DNA from: Clostridiales bacterium COT073_COT-073
GTDB lineage: Bacteria > Bacillota > Clostridia > Lachnospirales > Vallitaleaceae
NCBI GenBank assembly: GCA_003858485.1
Contig: RQYD01000010.1
Coordinates: 1 to 64,000, forward strand
Length of the DNA stretch: 64,000 nucleotides
Direction: 5' to 3'
Part shown: one piece after another, positions 1-8,095 of the stretch
Numbering within the stretch: the stretch's first letter is position 1
Layout: the number at the start of each line of letters is the position of its first letter
The notes under the pieces: model-generated
Database searches by the model: none
Seen by the model: the letters and a program-made list of their open reading frames with translations, nothing else
Told to the model about the DNA's origin: nothing
Translations under genes and position numbers: made by a program

Positions 1-118
1 AGGGAGGTCAATGCTCGTTTTATTTTAGATTTCCCTTAAAATTAAGTTTCTTATAAGATTTTGTAACAAAAATATAGGTAGTTTTTGACACTACCGTGCT
101 TTGATTGGAGGGGTATAT
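1..118. other. Leader region, no gene seen
   Basis: AT-rich sequence before the first gene. A five-codon ORF (11-28, MLVLF) follows an AGGGAGG but is too short to call. A ribosome binding site, GGAGGGG at 107-113, serves the gene at 119. No convincing promoter is visible. Confidence 0.4.
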
Positions 119-445
119 ATGAAAAGAAGGCTATTTACTTTAATACCATATATGGTTGGGCTGACCATAATCTTTTATATGTTGCCGTTATTAATTCGGG
201 ACACAGGTTCGGGAATGTTTATCCTACTTTTGGTCATTCCTGTCTTGACGTTTATTTGTTCTATAACCTACGGTATAAAGCAAGGATTTGATCTACTATT
301 TTCTTTTGCTGTAGCAATTCTGTTTGTACCTACAATTTTAATATACTATAACTTATCAGCCTGGATATATATCATAGTCTATGCACTTATCTCATTAGCA
401 GGAAATGGGATTGGCAAGATATTTCATAAGCGGAAGCAGAGATAA
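119..445 (+). CDS. Small four-helix membrane protein, unknown function
   Basis: 108 residues, almost entirely hydrophobic, with four likely membrane helices at about residues 8-26, 33-53, 59-78 and 81-98 and a basic C-terminal tail (HKRKQR). I do not recognise the family. The ATG at 119 is chosen over an in-frame TTG at 101 because GGAGGGG lies 5 bp upstream of it, inside the longer version. It is followed by a palindromic repeat (468-611), so it is probably not co-transcribed with the phosphatase gene in a simple operon. Function cannot be inferred from context. Confidence 0.7.
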   Translation: MKRRLFTLIPYMVGLTIIFYMLPLLIRDTGSGMFILLLVIPVLTFICSITYGIKQGFDLLFSFAVAILFVPTILIYYNLSAWIYIIVYALISLAGNGIGKIFHKRKQR

Positions 446-467
446 CTTCTGGTTTGAAACATAAAAT

Positions 468-611
468 ACTCAACTTTTCCACAGTCTTTTTTGGCTTTAT
501 TCCGCTCTCTGGAGTGGGCACATGGGTTCCCTTTCGCACTTTTCTACGAAAAGATGCTTTCGCGGCACATGTCTAAAAAAGACTATTCCAGGGAACGTGG
601 GAAAGTTGAGT
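468..611 (-). repeat. MITE-like palindromic element, full copy A (144 bp)
   Basis: The ends are ACTCAACTTTTCCAC (468-482) and GTGGGAAAGTTGAGT (597-611), inverted repeats with one mismatch. A second paired block lies inside them (AGTCTTTTTT against AAAAAAGACT). The element is flanked on both sides by AAAAT (463-467 and 612-616), an exact 5-bp direct repeat that looks like a target-site duplication. Its sequence is the reverse complement of the copy at 46153-46301. It sits just upstream of the phosphatase gene. Confidence 0.75.
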
Positions 612-641
612 AAAATAGATAAAAAAGAAAAGGAATCGAAA

Positions 642-1106
642 ATGAAAAAGAAGCATAAAGTATTATTTGTTTGTTTGGGCAATATTTGTCGTTCGCCAAT
701 GGCTGAAGCGATCTTTCGGGACATGGTCGATAAGGCTGGATTAACGGATTGTTTTGAAATTGATTCAGCGGCTACCTCTTCATGGGAAATCGGCAATCCG
801 GTCCATCATGGTACCCGCAATAAGCTGAAGGAAGTAGGAATTTCAACGAAAGGGATGACGGCCAGAAAACTGACCAAGGGTGATTATGCCCGGTTTGACT
901 ATATTATTGGCATGGAGCAGGAAAATATCCGCAATATTTTAAAAATTGTGGAAAGAAACGACAGTGAAAAGGTATTCCGGCTTCTGGATTTAAGCAAAAG
1001 ACCAAGAGATATTGCGGATCCCTGGTATACCGGTGATTTTGAAACAACGTATCAGGATGTGTTGGAAGGCTGCACCGACTTATTGGCACATATTTTAAAG
1101 GCATAG
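642..1106 (+). CDS. Low-molecular-weight protein-tyrosine phosphatase
   Basis: 154 residues, the usual size for this family of cytoplasmic phosphotyrosine (or arginine) phosphatases. The N-terminal P-loop VCLGNICRS carries the CX5R signature with nucleophile C11 and R17, and the general-acid loop DPWYTGD is present near residue 127. The start at 642 puts the P-loop at the normal distance from the N-terminus; an in-frame extension to 522 would run through the upstream repeat element and is rejected. The ribosome binding site is weak (AAAAGGA). The gene appears to stand alone, with 231 bp to rnhB. The substrate is not predictable. Confidence 0.93.
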   Translation: MKKKHKVLFVCLGNICRSPMAEAIFRDMVDKAGLTDCFEIDSAATSSWEIGNPVHHGTRNKLKEVGISTKGMTARKLTKGDYARFDYIIGMEQENIRNILKIVERNDSEKVFRLLDLSKRPRDIADPWYTGDFETTYQDVLEGCTDLLAHILKA

Positions 1107-1337
1107 ACCAATTCATAAACCGGGACTGCGAAAGAGCCGGAATAATTGTTTTTGCTTGTAAAGTCAATGCTCATTAGGACAATGACTAAGTTAATAAGAG
1201 GATATAACGGAAATGTCTGGGGAATGGATCATTACATTTTGCGGCATTTGACTGGGAAGTAATGACCATTGAATTATTGCCAATGGGATATAAAAGGGGA
1301 TGATGCGATTGTTGATTCAGGCAAACAGGAGTAATTT

Positions 1338-2114
1338 ATGGATTCAATTCAGGAAATAAAAAAAGAATGGCAGGAAATTTTAAATCAGGATAAACAGAGT
1401 GGTTACTCTGGTGCTGTGGTTGGAACTTTCCTTGAAAAATATGAAAAAGATTTGCGGGCTGGTGTTCAGCAACTATGTAAAAAGGCCGAAACATATAGAG
1501 AAGCTTTGGTAGCCGAACGTGTCCGGATCAAAGGGATGATGGAATTTGAAAAAAAATATCCGGACAGTTTGGTGGCTGGAGTGGATGAAGTGGGCCGGGG
1601 GCCATTGGCCGGGCCGGTGGTGGCCGGCATTGTGATTTTAGACCGAAGCAGAGAAATTCTATATTTAAATGATTCTAAAAAATTAAGTGATGCCAAACGC
1701 CGCGAACTGGCGGAGGAGATCAAAGAAAAAGCGCTGGCTTATTCGATTGGTATGGCCAGTCAGGAGCGAATTGATGAAATCAATATTTTGCAGGCAACTT
1801 ATGAAGCCATGACCAATGCCTGGCTGGGTTTGACTGTGCCGCCGGATATTTTGCTCAATGATGCAGTTATCATCCCGCAGATCCCGATTCGTCAGGTGGC
1901 GATCACCAAGGGGGATGAAAAAAGTGTGTCGATTGCCGCTGCCTCGATTTTAGCCAAGGTGACAAGAGATGATATTATGCTGGCCTATGATGAATTATAT
2001 CCCGAATATCAATTTGCCAAAAACAAGGGTTATGGAACAGCGGAGCATATTGCTGCCATTAAAAAATATGGGTTATGTGAACTACATCGGCAAAGCTTTG
2101 TCAGGAATTTATAG
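1338..2114 (+). CDS. rnhB: Ribonuclease HII
   Basis: 258 residues, close to the Bacillus subtilis enzyme (about 255). It cleaves RNA in RNA-DNA hybrids and removes misincorporated ribonucleotides. The active site opens with GVDEVGRGPLAGP (D83, E84); further conserved blocks are NDSKKLS, LNDAV and KVTRD. The N-terminal ~75 residues form the helical extension seen in Firmicute RnhB. ATG 1338 follows AGGAG with good spacing. It is followed by a FliK-like and an FlhB-like gene, the same neighbourhood as rnhB-ylqG-ylqH in Bacillus. Confidence 0.96.
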   Translation: MDSIQEIKKEWQEILNQDKQSGYSGAVVGTFLEKYEKDLRAGVQQLCKKAETYREALVAERVRIKGMMEFEKKYPDSLVAGVDEVGRGPLAGPVVAGIVILDRSREILYLNDSKKLSDAKRRELAEEIKEKALAYSIGMASQERIDEINILQATYEAMTNAWLGLTVPPDILLNDAVIIPQIPIRQVAITKGDEKSVSIAAASILAKVTRDDIMLAYDELYPEYQFAKNKGYGTAEHIAAIKKYGLCELHRQSFVRNL

Positions 2115-2160
2115 CATGCGGATCGGTTTGCGGCTCACCCTGCTTTTGTCATTTACTGGG

Positions 2161-2223
2161 TAAGGTGGCTTTCGCAGCATATGCCTTAAAAAGACTGTTC
2201 CAGAGAATATGAGATAGTTGAGT
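2161..2223 (+). repeat. Degenerate half-copy of the MITE-like element
   Basis: The stretch aligns with the right half of the element family (GCTTTCGCAGCAT, then TTAAAAAGACTGTTCC, then AGTTGAGT at the end). The terminal repeat is mutated (GAGATAGTTGAGT) and the left end is absent. It lies between rnhB and the FliK-like gene. Confidence 0.6.
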
Positions 2224-2274
2224 AACTAAGAAAGAAATAATGATAAATAAGATTTTAAGAGAAAGGAAATTAAT

Positions 2275-3939
2275 ATGGCAGCTCAAGTGGAGGCTTCAAC
2301 CAGAATACCAGCCCAATCTCATTTAAATTCATATGTTCAGACTGGATCGGCCGGTGACAATGCCAAGACACTGCGAGACGGCCAAACTCCCAATTGGCAA
2401 AAAGGGGAAGTGATTGAAGGTAAGATCTTGTCAGCCGGGGAGAAGAACATTACTTTAGAAGTTAATGGTCAGGTGATGGAAGCAAGGCTGGAAGGGAAAT
2501 TTGAATTTATTGAAGGAGAAATGGTTCGTTTAACAGTAACAGATGCAAGCTTAGAAAAGCTATTGCTTAAACCAATGCTGGATGCTGATATGATGTCGGA
2601 AAAGCGCTTGGAAGATATTGTTAAGCAATTGGGTTTAAAAGTATCGCCGGAGAATAAAGAATTGGTTAGAGAATTAATGGGGGCTAAGCTGCCATTATCA
2701 GCAGATAATTTAAAATTACTGCAAATGATGATGATCAGGCATCCGCAGGTCAATGTCCGTAATATGGTGCTATTGATGAAAAATGGGATTCCACTGACTG
2801 ATGCCAATATTAATGAATTGGCCAAAACTCAAAATCCGGAAGATATGTTGGCTAATCGCTTAAATGAAATGATTGGTAAACTGGTACAAACCATGCAGAC
2901 AGAAAATGGAGAAAATTTATTGCACCAGTTGGCGGAAGGTAATCCGGAAACGGAAAAAATATTGGAATATTTAAAAACAATGGTCAGCGGCAAAGAACAA
3001 GATGCCAGTCAGGGAGACACCCGATTGCTGAGCAGTTTTTTAAATCGTAATGAAATTAAGGCTTTGGCTCAGCAGATTGAAAATTTGCTTAAAGATTTTC
3101 CCAATATGGTTCAAAAACATGCAGATCCAGCCAATTCGGGCGGCACTAAAGAAGGGCCGGTTTTTTCAGGGCAGACCGGCAACTTTTTTTCGCCGGAAGA
3201 AAATCGCTTGATTCAGAGCGTATTAACAGAAATGAAGCAAGGTATCCTGGAAGGTGAAATTCAAAGTCTGCAAAATATTTTAAATAAATCACAGGTATTG
3301 CCCAAAGAGCTGCGAGATCAATTACGTTTGCTTTTATCTGAGCGGTTGAGCATGGGAGCCTTGCGCAAAGGTATTTTTTTAAATGGCAAAGAAGAAGATC
3401 CAATCAAACATCTGGAGCGTTTATTCAGCAAATTGGGGCAGGTAAAAAGTGCGGCAGATAACTCCTCCATGCTGGTTAAAGATGCCATGCAGGATATAAG
3501 TTCAGCACGGGATTCTATGAATTTTATGGCCAAATTTCAAAATAATGCCGGATTTTTGCAGCTTCCGTTTTTTATGGGAGATAAGATATTAAATGGTGAA
3601 TTATTTGTTTTGAAAAACCGAAAAAACAAAAAAGAAGATGGTAAAGATGAAATTTCAGCTTTGCTCCAGCTGGATTTTGCAACTTTAGGGCATTTAGATA
3701 CCTTTATTAAAAAAGATGGCTTAAAATTACAAATTGATTTTTATGCTGAGGACAAAACCAAGGAGAAATGGCTGAAAGAAAAAATGTATTTGCTGCATAA
3801 CCGTTTATTGGAAAAGAATTATCAGATCCTGGCAATCAATACTTTTATTAAAAAGAAAAAAACCGATGGTTTTGCTGACTTTTTGGCAAATGAACAAGTG
3901 CAGAAGATTTCGCGCTTTTCATTTGATGTGAGGGCGTAG
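2275..3939 (+). CDS. FliK-like protein (YlqG type)
   Basis: 554 residues, hydrophilic, no signal peptide. A small beta-rich segment near residues 45-100 (GEVIEGKILSAGEKNITLE) precedes a long helical, low-complexity middle. The C-terminal ~130 residues (LLQLDFATLGHLDTFIKK, then LQIDFYAEDKTKEKWL) resemble the C-terminal domain of FliK, the flagellar hook-length control protein. The position after rnhB and 2 bp before an FlhB-like gene matches Bacillus ylqG-ylqH, so a FliK/FlhB-type pairing is likely. Whether it acts in the flagellum here is unknown, as no other flagellar structural genes are present. ATG 2275 follows AAAGGAAA. Confidence 0.75.
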   Translation: MAAQVEASTRIPAQSHLNSYVQTGSAGDNAKTLRDGQTPNWQKGEVIEGKILSAGEKNITLEVNGQVMEARLEGKFEFIEGEMVRLTVTDASLEKLLLKPMLDADMMSEKRLEDIVKQLGLKVSPENKELVRELMGAKLPLSADNLKLLQMMMIRHPQVNVRNMVLLMKNGIPLTDANINELAKTQNPEDMLANRLNEMIGKLVQTMQTENGENLLHQLAEGNPETEKILEYLKTMVSGKEQDASQGDTRLLSSFLNRNEIKALAQQIENLLKDFPNMVQKHADPANSGGTKEGPVFSGQTGNFFSPEENRLIQSVLTEMKQGILEGEIQSLQNILNKSQVLPKELRDQLRLLLSERLSMGALRKGIFLNGKEEDPIKHLERLFSKLGQVKSAADNSSMLVKDAMQDISSARDSMNFMAKFQNNAGFLQLPFFMGDKILNGELFVLKNRKNKKEDGKDEISALLQLDFATLGHLDTFIKKDGLKLQIDFYAEDKTKEKWLKEKMYLLHNRLLEKNYQILAINTFIKKKKTDGFADFLANEQVQKISRFSFDVRA

Positions 3940-3941
3940 AT

Positions 3942-4253
3942 ATGGCAGAGAAGAAATTATGGAAACCAACATCGAAGCCCAAAATAAAAAAAGCAGCCGC
4001 CATTCGCTATGATGCCGAAGACACAGCACCATCAGTCATTGCCAAAGGGGCAGGAGTAGTTGCCGAAAATATTTTAAAAGTAGCCAAAGACGAAGCAATT
4101 GCGATTGTTGAAAATGCCGAATTGGTGGAAGAGTTAAATAAAATTGAATTGGGTGATCATATTCCGCCAGAATTATATCAGGTTGTAGCAGAGGTTTTGA
4201 TTTTTGTATCGGATTTGGATGAGTTGCGAAGCAAGACGGAAAAACTGAGATAA
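3942..4253 (+). CDS. FlhB C-terminal-domain-like protein (YlqH type)
   Basis: 103 residues matching only the cytoplasmic post-cleavage part of FlhB/EscU/YscU export-switch proteins: AIRYDAEDTAPSVIAKGAG, the helix with NAELVEELNKIELGDHIPPEL, then YQVVAEVLIFV. There is no membrane part and no NPTH autocleavage site. It starts 2 bp after the FliK-like stop codon, so the two are co-translated. In full flagellar systems FliK signals through the FlhB C-terminal domain; this pair may be a free-standing version. The identity is good; the role is inferred. Confidence 0.85.
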   Translation: MAEKKLWKPTSKPKIKKAAAIRYDAEDTAPSVIAKGAGVVAENILKVAKDEAIAIVENAELVEELNKIELGDHIPPELYQVVAEVLIFVSDLDELRSKTEKLR

Positions 4254-4302
4254 GCAGTGCCGGCTCCTTGTTGTGGAAAAGAAAAATAGGAAGAATCAGG
4301 AT

Positions 4303-4674
4303 ATGCAAAGAGAAGAGAAAGAATCTACAGTTGCCAAAGGCAAAGCATATGAAAATCTGGTAGCAGAGTATTTATTGGCCAGGGGATATCAAATTCGGGA
4401 ACGTAATTTTCGGTGTCGCTTTGGTGAAATCGATTTAATTGCTCAGTATGAAACTTCCCTCTTTTTTATAGAGGTCAAAGGTCAAAGCCGGAAACAGCAG
4501 GCAGAAATGAAAATAAATTTGGCCAAAAAAACCAAAATTGAGCGAAGCTCAATTGAATATATCCGGCAACATCAATTATGGGATTTGTCCATTCATTATG
4601 ATGTGGCAATCGTTACCGGTGAGCAGATAACATATTACCAAAACGCTTTTGAAGGAAAAGGGGACTGGTTATGA
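4303..4674 (+). CDS. yraN: YraN family protein (UPF0102), endonuclease-like fold
   Basis: 123 residues. The sequence KGKAYENLVAEYLLARGYQIRERNFR is cut here to its key parts: an N-terminal helix, the RCRFGEIDLIA strand and FIEVKGQS, which together form the restriction-endonuclease-like core (E-x-D and E-x-K). The family is widespread and its role is unproven; a Holliday-junction or repair nuclease has been suggested. ATG 4303 is preferred to the in-frame GTG at 4273 because it has AGGA upstream and gives the usual length. The stop codon overlaps the next ATG (ATGA), so it is coupled to pgeF. Confidence 0.85.
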   Translation: MQREEKESTVAKGKAYENLVAEYLLARGYQIRERNFRCRFGEIDLIAQYETSLFFIEVKGQSRKQQAEMKINLAKKTKIERSSIEYIRQHQLWDLSIHYDVAIVTGEQITYYQNAFEGKGDWL

Positions 4675-5480
4675 AACATGAAATACCGCAGGTCTTGCAA
4701 TTTGATTTGTTTTTAAAATACCCGGAGCTGATTCATGGTATGAGTACCAGATGCGGTGGAGTCAGTCAGGGGATATATGATAGTTTAAATATGGGCTGGG
4801 GGTTAGGAGATGATCCGGAGCTGGTGACAAAAAATTATCAAATATTTGCCAATGCTTTAGGCTTTCCGGCTGAAAGTTATACCTTTTCTGATCAGGTACA
4901 TCAAGCGCAAATTGCGGTCATTGATCGATCGGATTGCGGCAATGGCTTTATGTTTCCTAAAAAAGATGAGCTAAAGGGGATGGATGGACTAATCACAAAT
5001 AAAAAAGGGGTGGCATTGACGATTTTTTCGGCGGACTGTGTCCCTCTTATTTTTTATGATCCTTATCAGCAGGTGATTGCTGCCGCTCATTCAGGCTGGC
5101 GTGGAACAGTGGCGGATATTGCCGGTCGGATGGTTGATCAACTGGAAAAAACATTCCATTGTCAGCCCCGGCATATTTTGGTGGGAATTGGGCCTTGTAT
5201 CAGCTGGCAGAATTTTGAAGTTGGACAGGATGTAAAAAAAGAATTTGAAAAGAATGGGAAATATGATATACTAAATAAAGTCTTTGACCGGAAAATAAAT
5301 GGCAAATACTTGTTGGATTTGCGTTCTTACATTGCTTTGGCATTAGAAGAAAAGGGAATTTTGCCGGAAAATATGGAAATTTCAAAGGAATGTACCTATG
5401 GTCAGCCGGAACTTTTCTTTTCGCATCGCCGCAGTGGTTTAGCCAGAGGCTCACATATTATGGTGATTTATTTAAAATAA
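4671..5480 (+). CDS. pgeF: Multi-copper-oxidase-like YlmD/YfiH family protein (PgeF)
   Basis: 269 residues, the normal length. The family metal-site residues are present: FSADCVPLIF (Cys), AAHSGWRGT (His) and GIGPCISWQNFEVG (Cys). Members have been shown to act as purine nucleoside phosphorylase/adenosine deaminase or as a peptidoglycan-editing factor; older annotations say laccase. The start overlaps the yraN stop. A 204-bp spacer without a clear terminator separates it from der. Confidence 0.9.
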   Translation: MKHEIPQVLQFDLFLKYPELIHGMSTRCGGVSQGIYDSLNMGWGLGDDPELVTKNYQIFANALGFPAESYTFSDQVHQAQIAVIDRSDCGNGFMFPKKDELKGMDGLITNKKGVALTIFSADCVPLIFYDPYQQVIAAAHSGWRGTVADIAGRMVDQLEKTFHCQPRHILVGIGPCISWQNFEVGQDVKKEFEKNGKYDILNKVFDRKINGKYLLDLRSYIALALEEKGILPENMEISKECTYGQPELFFSHRRSGLARGSHIMVIYLK

Positions 5481-5684
5481 AACAAAATGTCGGCAAGATG
5501 CTGACAGACAGTATCAGTCAGGCAAAAGCAGGAGTGAATATATAAGAAACGGGTCAAGTGGAAGTTAGTTAAAAGACAAAGGTCAAGTGCAGATGTGGTG
5601 GCCAATTGAGAATAGTGGAAATAAAACAGAAAATCAGGCAATCTTTGGCAACAAATTTGTCACAGGTTTAAGAGAGGAAAAAAT

Positions 5685-7010
5685 ATGGGAAAACCGATTG
5701 TAGCGGTGGTTGGCCGGCCCAATGTGGGCAAGTCGACCTTGTTTAATTATTTGGCAGGGCAAAGAATTTCAATTGTTCAGGATACGCCGGGGGTTACCAG
5801 AGACAGGATCTATGCCGACACAGAGTGGCTCAATTATGCCTTTACTTTGGTTGATACCGGCGGCATTGAAATGGAAAGCAATGATGTCATTTTAAGGCAT
5901 ATCAGAGCGCAGGCGCAAATTGCCATTGATCTGGCGGATGTGATTTTATTTATTACCGATGCCCGGACTGGAGTGACGGACGCGGATTATGAGGTGGCTA
6001 ATTTATTGCGCAAAAGCCGAAAACCAATTGTGGTTTGTGTCAACAAAGTCGATAGTTTTCAAAAGCAGGCCAATGATATTTATGAATTTTATAATTTAGG
6101 GTTAGGTGAGCCGATTCCGGTATCAGCTGCTAATCAACAGGGCTTTGGTGAGTTGCTGGATGCAGTGGTGGCACATTTTAACGAAAGTCATGAAAATAAG
6201 GAAGAGGAAGAATATCCATCAATTGCTTTGGTGGGCAAACCAAATGTCGGTAAGTCCAGTCTGCTTAATCAGTTGCTGGGTGAAGAACGCTCAATTGTTT
6301 CGGATGTTGCCGGTACGACCAGGGATTCGATCGATTCGATTGTTACCTATAATCATATCAAATATGTGTTTACTGATACAGCCGGACTGCGCCGGCGCAA
6401 CAAGGTATCCGATGAAATTGAAAAGTACAGCATTATCCGAACAGTGGCAGCTGTTGAAAAGTCAGATATTACAGTGCTAATGATTGATGCTATGGAAGGA
6501 CTGACCGAACAGGATGCAAAAATTGCCGGTATTGCTCATGATCGCGGCAAGGGTATTATCATTGTGGTCAATAAATGGGATGCCATCGAAAAAGATGATA
6601 AAACAATGAAACGGTTTGAAGAAGATATTAAACGAACTTTATCTTATCTTGACTATGCACCGAGAGTATTTATTTCTGCTAAGACAGGCCAAAGAATCCA
6701 TCGGCTATTTGAAACCATTGAGGCAGTGGTCCAAAATCAAAATTTACGGGTGGCCACCGGAGTACTTAATGAAGTGTTATATGATGCTATGGCAATGAAT
6801 CAGCCGCCGGCCGATAAGGGCAACCGGCTTAAAATATTTTATGCCACTCAGGTTTCGGTTAAACCGCCGACTTTTGTTTTATTTATTAATGATAAGGAGT
6901 TGATGCATTTTTCTTATCAGCGATATATTGAAAACAAGTTCAGAGAAGCCTTTGGCTTTCATGGAACGTCACTGCGTTTTGTACTACGAGAAAGGAAGAA
7001 AAATGATTAA
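5685..7010 (+). CDS. der: Ribosome-assembly GTPase Der (EngA)
   Basis: 441 residues with two tandem GTPase domains: GRPNVGKSTL near residue 8 and GKPNVGKSSL near residue 182, each with its own DTxG (DTGG, DTAG) and NKxD (NKVD, NKWD) motifs, followed by the KH-like C-terminal domain. It is essential for 50S subunit maturation. The ATG at 5685 follows AGAGAGGA. The last 8 bp overlap plsY, the der-plsY order found in many Firmicutes. Confidence 0.97.
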   Translation: MGKPIVAVVGRPNVGKSTLFNYLAGQRISIVQDTPGVTRDRIYADTEWLNYAFTLVDTGGIEMESNDVILRHIRAQAQIAIDLADVILFITDARTGVTDADYEVANLLRKSRKPIVVCVNKVDSFQKQANDIYEFYNLGLGEPIPVSAANQQGFGELLDAVVAHFNESHENKEEEEYPSIALVGKPNVGKSSLLNQLLGEERSIVSDVAGTTRDSIDSIVTYNHIKYVFTDTAGLRRRNKVSDEIEKYSIIRTVAAVEKSDITVLMIDAMEGLTEQDAKIAGIAHDRGKGIIIVVNKWDAIEKDDKTMKRFEEDIKRTLSYLDYAPRVFISAKTGQRIHRLFETIEAVVQNQNLRVATGVLNEVLYDAMAMNQPPADKGNRLKIFYATQVSVKPPTFVLFINDKELMHFSYQRYIENKFREAFGFHGTSLRFVLRERKKND

Positions 7011-7605
7011 GGTATTGTTGGTTCTGGGAATTGGCTATTTAGCAGGCTGCTTTCAGACAGCATACATTATTGGTAAGACCAAACAACATATTGATATTCG
7101 TCAGTATGGTTCCGGCAATTCCGGCACCACCAATGCCCTTAGGGTAATGGGGCTAAAGCTGGGAGCTTTGACCTTTGCCGGTGATTTTTTAAAAGGCTTA
7201 ATTACAGTACTGGCGGTATTATTGATTACCGGACAGCTGCTTTTGTCTATGGTGGCTGGATTGGGTGTTATTTTAGGACATGATTTTCCAGTTTTTCTTA
7301 ACTTTAAAGGAGGGAAAGGAATTGCCTCAACATTGGGGATTGCCTTTGCTCTGGATTATCGAATGGGCTTGTTGGCTATGGGATTAATGATTGTGATTAT
7401 TTACTCAACCAAATATGTATCAGTCGCCTCCCTGATGCTATGTTTATGTTTGCCAATCTATTTTTGGCTTTTTCAAAGGCCGGGTTCGGCAGAGCTTATT
7501 TTAATGGTAACAATTGCCGCTTTGGGCATCTTTCAGCATAGAGAAAATATCATGAGGCTGGCCAAAGGGCAGGAAAATAAAATTAATTTTCATAAAAAAT
7601 CTTAA
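7003..7605 (+). CDS. plsY: Acyl-phosphate:glycerol-3-phosphate acyltransferase PlsY
   Basis: 200 residues, five membrane helices. It transfers the acyl group from acyl-phosphate to glycerol-3-phosphate, the first step of phospholipid synthesis. The three conserved loops are visible: GSGNSGTTNALR, GHDFPVFLNFKGGKGIAS and, near the C-terminus, HRENIMRLAKGQE. ATG 7003 lies inside the end of der behind GAAAGGAAG, so translation is coupled. Confidence 0.96.
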   Translation: MIKVLLVLGIGYLAGCFQTAYIIGKTKQHIDIRQYGSGNSGTTNALRVMGLKLGALTFAGDFLKGLITVLAVLLITGQLLLSMVAGLGVILGHDFPVFLNFKGGKGIASTLGIAFALDYRMGLLAMGLMIVIIYSTKYVSVASLMLCLCLPIYFWLFQRPGSAELILMVTIAALGIFQHRENIMRLAKGQENKINFHKKS

Positions 7606-7639
7606 CACAGAAGGACTACACATCCGGAAAGGAAAAGAA

Positions 7640-8095
7640 ATGAAACCACAGGAATTTACTAAAGTATGGGGTGACACAGTTTCACTGGTTGAGCTGTTAA
7701 TGGCGGCAGTGATCGGTATTGTTGTGACTATGGGAATGTATGCGCTGATTGGCTGGTTGCTGAGAGGATTTACCGATATTCCGGCTGGAATGATTAGCGG
7801 ATACGCTTTAATCGGAGGGATTGCCGGTTGCTTTATCAGCGGCATTATTACTGGCCGAAGCTTTAAACCAAAACGGGAAGTGATCGAAGGAACTGAACAA
7901 ATGGATCTGGAACGGGTTTTAGCTGATGCTGGAACCAGTGTTAAAATTGAAGCTGAGGCATTGTGCCTGGAAAATCCCGAAGTGATTGCGGAAATGGAAG
8001 ATTTGGAATTATACTCTTTGCTTAGTTTGATTCCGGAAAATTCACCCAACTATAAACCGGAATATGCGGAATTTATAGAAAGGGGGAATCAATAA
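7640..8095 (+). CDS. Small membrane protein preceding TctA-type permease
   Basis: 151 residues: two or three membrane helices at about residues 16-42 and 48-72 (one GG-rich: GYALIGGIAGCFISGIITG), then an acidic soluble tail of ~75 residues. It occupies the position of the small TctB subunit in tripartite tricarboxylate transporters and its stop overlaps the next ATG by one base. The helix count and the long tail do not match a typical TctB, so I regard it as a TctB-like partner by context only. The ribosome binding site is AAAGGAAA. Confidence 0.75.
   Translation: MKPQEFTKVWGDTVSLVELLMAAVIGIVVTMGMYALIGWLLRGFTDIPAGMISGYALIGGIAGCFISGIITGRSFKPKREVIEGTEQMDLERVLADAGTSVKIEAEALCLENPEVIAEMEDLELYSLLSLIPENSPNYKPEYAEFIERGNQ

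Noticed and set aside
522-641. Longer N-terminus of the LMW phosphatase
   Set aside because: It lies inside the palindromic element, and the catalytic P-loop normally begins within about 10 residues of the start.
5481-5684. Hairpin GTCGGC-aagat-GCTGAC after pgeF as a terminator
   Set aside because: The stem is short with a mismatch and no T-run follows; too weak to call.
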